Part shown: in pieces, positions 63,423-64,000 of the stretch | Position numbering within the stretch: the first letter of the stretch is position 1 | Layout of the letters: every line of letters starts with the position of its first letter | Assembly (NCBI RefSeq): GCF_900182905.1 | Contig: NZ_FXUF01000003.1 | Span: forward strand, 62,001-126,000 | Direction of reading: 5' to 3' | Origin: Anoxynatronum buryatiense | GTDB taxonomy: Bacteria; Bacillota; Clostridia; Peptostreptococcales; Tindalliaceae | Length of the DNA stretch: 64,000 bases | The notes under the pieces: model-generated | Seen by the model: only the letters and a program-made list of their open reading frames with translations | What the model was told of the DNA's origin: nothing | Database searches by the model: none | Translations under genes and position numbers: made by a program

Positions 63423-64000
63423 TGGATCAGGCGGGCAAATTAAGAGAAATGATCCAGAATAGGATCGAAAAAAAAGCTGAGACCTTTGAAAGTGCTGAAA
63501 TTGCATCATCAGCACAAAGAACAAGGTTTATTTGTGTTACAAGTGGAAAAGGTGGAGTCGGTAAAACAAATTTTTCCATCAATTTGGGAATTGCACTTTG
63601 TCGCCTGGGAAAACGTACCGTTGTCATTGATGCCGACCTGGGTTTGGCCAATGTGGACGTTGTAGCAGGAACTGTGCCCCGATACACTTTAAATAATCTA
63701 CTATACTCAGATATGAAACTGGAAGACATTCTTGGGAATGGACCAGAAGGCCTTAAAATTATTTCTGGCGGCTCTGGGATGATGGATTTGCTGGATCTTC
63801 CACAGGAAAAAATTCAACGGCTTATTTTTCACTTTCAGGAACTATACCAGCTTTTTGATGTGGCCATCATCGACACGGGTGCAGGTTTGTCAAAAAGCAT
63901 CTTGGCTTTTTCTGGAGCAAGTGATGATATCATAGTGGTGACAACACCTGAGCCTACCTCACTAACAGATGCGTATGCAATGATCAAGGCCATATCCAAT
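63422..64000 (+). CDS. flhG: MinD-like ATPase FlhG (partial, 3' end outside window)
   Basis: ParA/MinD-family ATPase (YlxH/FleN) that works with FlhF to set flagellar number. The first 193 residues are visible, with no stop before the edge. Deviant Walker A SGKGGVGKTNFSINLG (near 40), VVIDADLGLANVDVVAG, and Walker B VAIIDTGAGLS. The N-terminal 30 residues are the usual FlhF-activating tail with an arginine-poor, Gln-rich start. ATG 63422 overlaps the flhF stop (TAATG). Confidence 0.94.
   Translation, partial: MDQAGKLREMIQNRIEKKAETFESAEIASSAQRTRFICVTSGKGGVGKTNFSINLGIALCRLGKRTVVIDADLGLANVDVVAGTVPRYTLNNLLYSDMKLEDILGNGPEGLKIISGGSGMMDLLDLPQEKIQRLIFHFQELYQLFDVAIIDTGAGLSKSILAFSGASDDIIVVTTPEPTSLTDAYAMIKAISN

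Noticed and set aside
1-64000. tRNA, rRNA, CRISPR array, insertion sequence, prophage or toxin-antitoxin island
   Set aside because: Read through for each; no cloverleaf-like gap, no regular spaced repeat, no transposase or integrase motif. Gene order is continuous housekeeping and flagellar.

Overview
The window is a chromosomal segment of a motile low-GC Gram-positive bacterium, most likely an anaerobic member of the Clostridia. Evidence: Firmicutes-type gene order (coaBC-priA-def-fmt-rsmB-rlmN-stp-prkC-rsgA-rpe-thiN, fapR-plsX, rnc-smc-ftsY-ylxM-ffh-rpsP-khpA-rimM-trmD-rplS-rbgA-rnhB, dprA-topA-codY-flgB), the regulators FapR and CodY, a FliY-type switch protein, strong AGGAGG ribosome binding sites with many TTG/GTG starts, and a DUF116 plus YugP-type metalloprotease pair and motAB inside the flagellar cluster, as is common in Clostridia. 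The exact genus cannot be fixed from the sequence alone. Almost every base is coding. I see no tRNA, rRNA, insertion sequence, prophage or CRISPR array.

Layout. 1-13666 (+): coenzyme A synthesis (end of coaBC), replication restart (priA), formyl-methionine cycle (def, fmt), DUF116, zinc protease, rRNA methylation (rsmB, rlmN), the Stp/PrkC signalling pair, rsgA, rpe and thiN, closed by a bidirectional terminator. 13730-14191: rpmB on the minus strand and divergent promoters around a perfect inverted repeat. 14192-17742 (+): asp23-like, fakA, rsmD, coaD and a coiled-coil protein. 17752-19005 (-): tmcAL, then a 336-base regulatory gap before ackA. 20554-21376: yceD-rpmF with a consensus promoter and terminator. 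21396-30277: the fapR-plsX-rnc-smc-ftsY-ylxM-ffh run, led by a promoter carrying a near-perfect FapR operator. 30361-37231: rpsP, khpA, rimM, trmD, rplS (own promoter and leader), rbgA, rnhB, yraN, comM, dprA. 37283-40259: topA and codY. 40508-64000: one long fla/che cluster, flgB to a truncated flhG, holding rod, MS-ring, switch, export, hook, stator and one cheY gene; it runs off the window.

How it works together. The first two thirds are growth genes for ribosome assembly, tRNA/rRNA modification, protein export, chromosome condensation and membrane lipid start-up. The last third builds the flagellar basal body and hook in near-Bacillus order, with motA-motB inserted between flbD and fliL. 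CodY, encoded just upstream of flgB, has candidate boxes both at its own promoter and at the flgB promoter, suggesting a nutritional gate on motility.

No clearly new system was found. The points most worth checking are the two CodY-like boxes, the FapR operator with loss of fabD-fabG-acpP between plsX and rnc, the hairpins that bracket flgE, an unusually long repeat-bearing MotE-like protein, the rplS leader, and the inverted repeat at the asp23 promoter. Starts were chosen by Shine-Dalgarno spacing and family N-termini; all family assignments are from motif recognition, not database searches.
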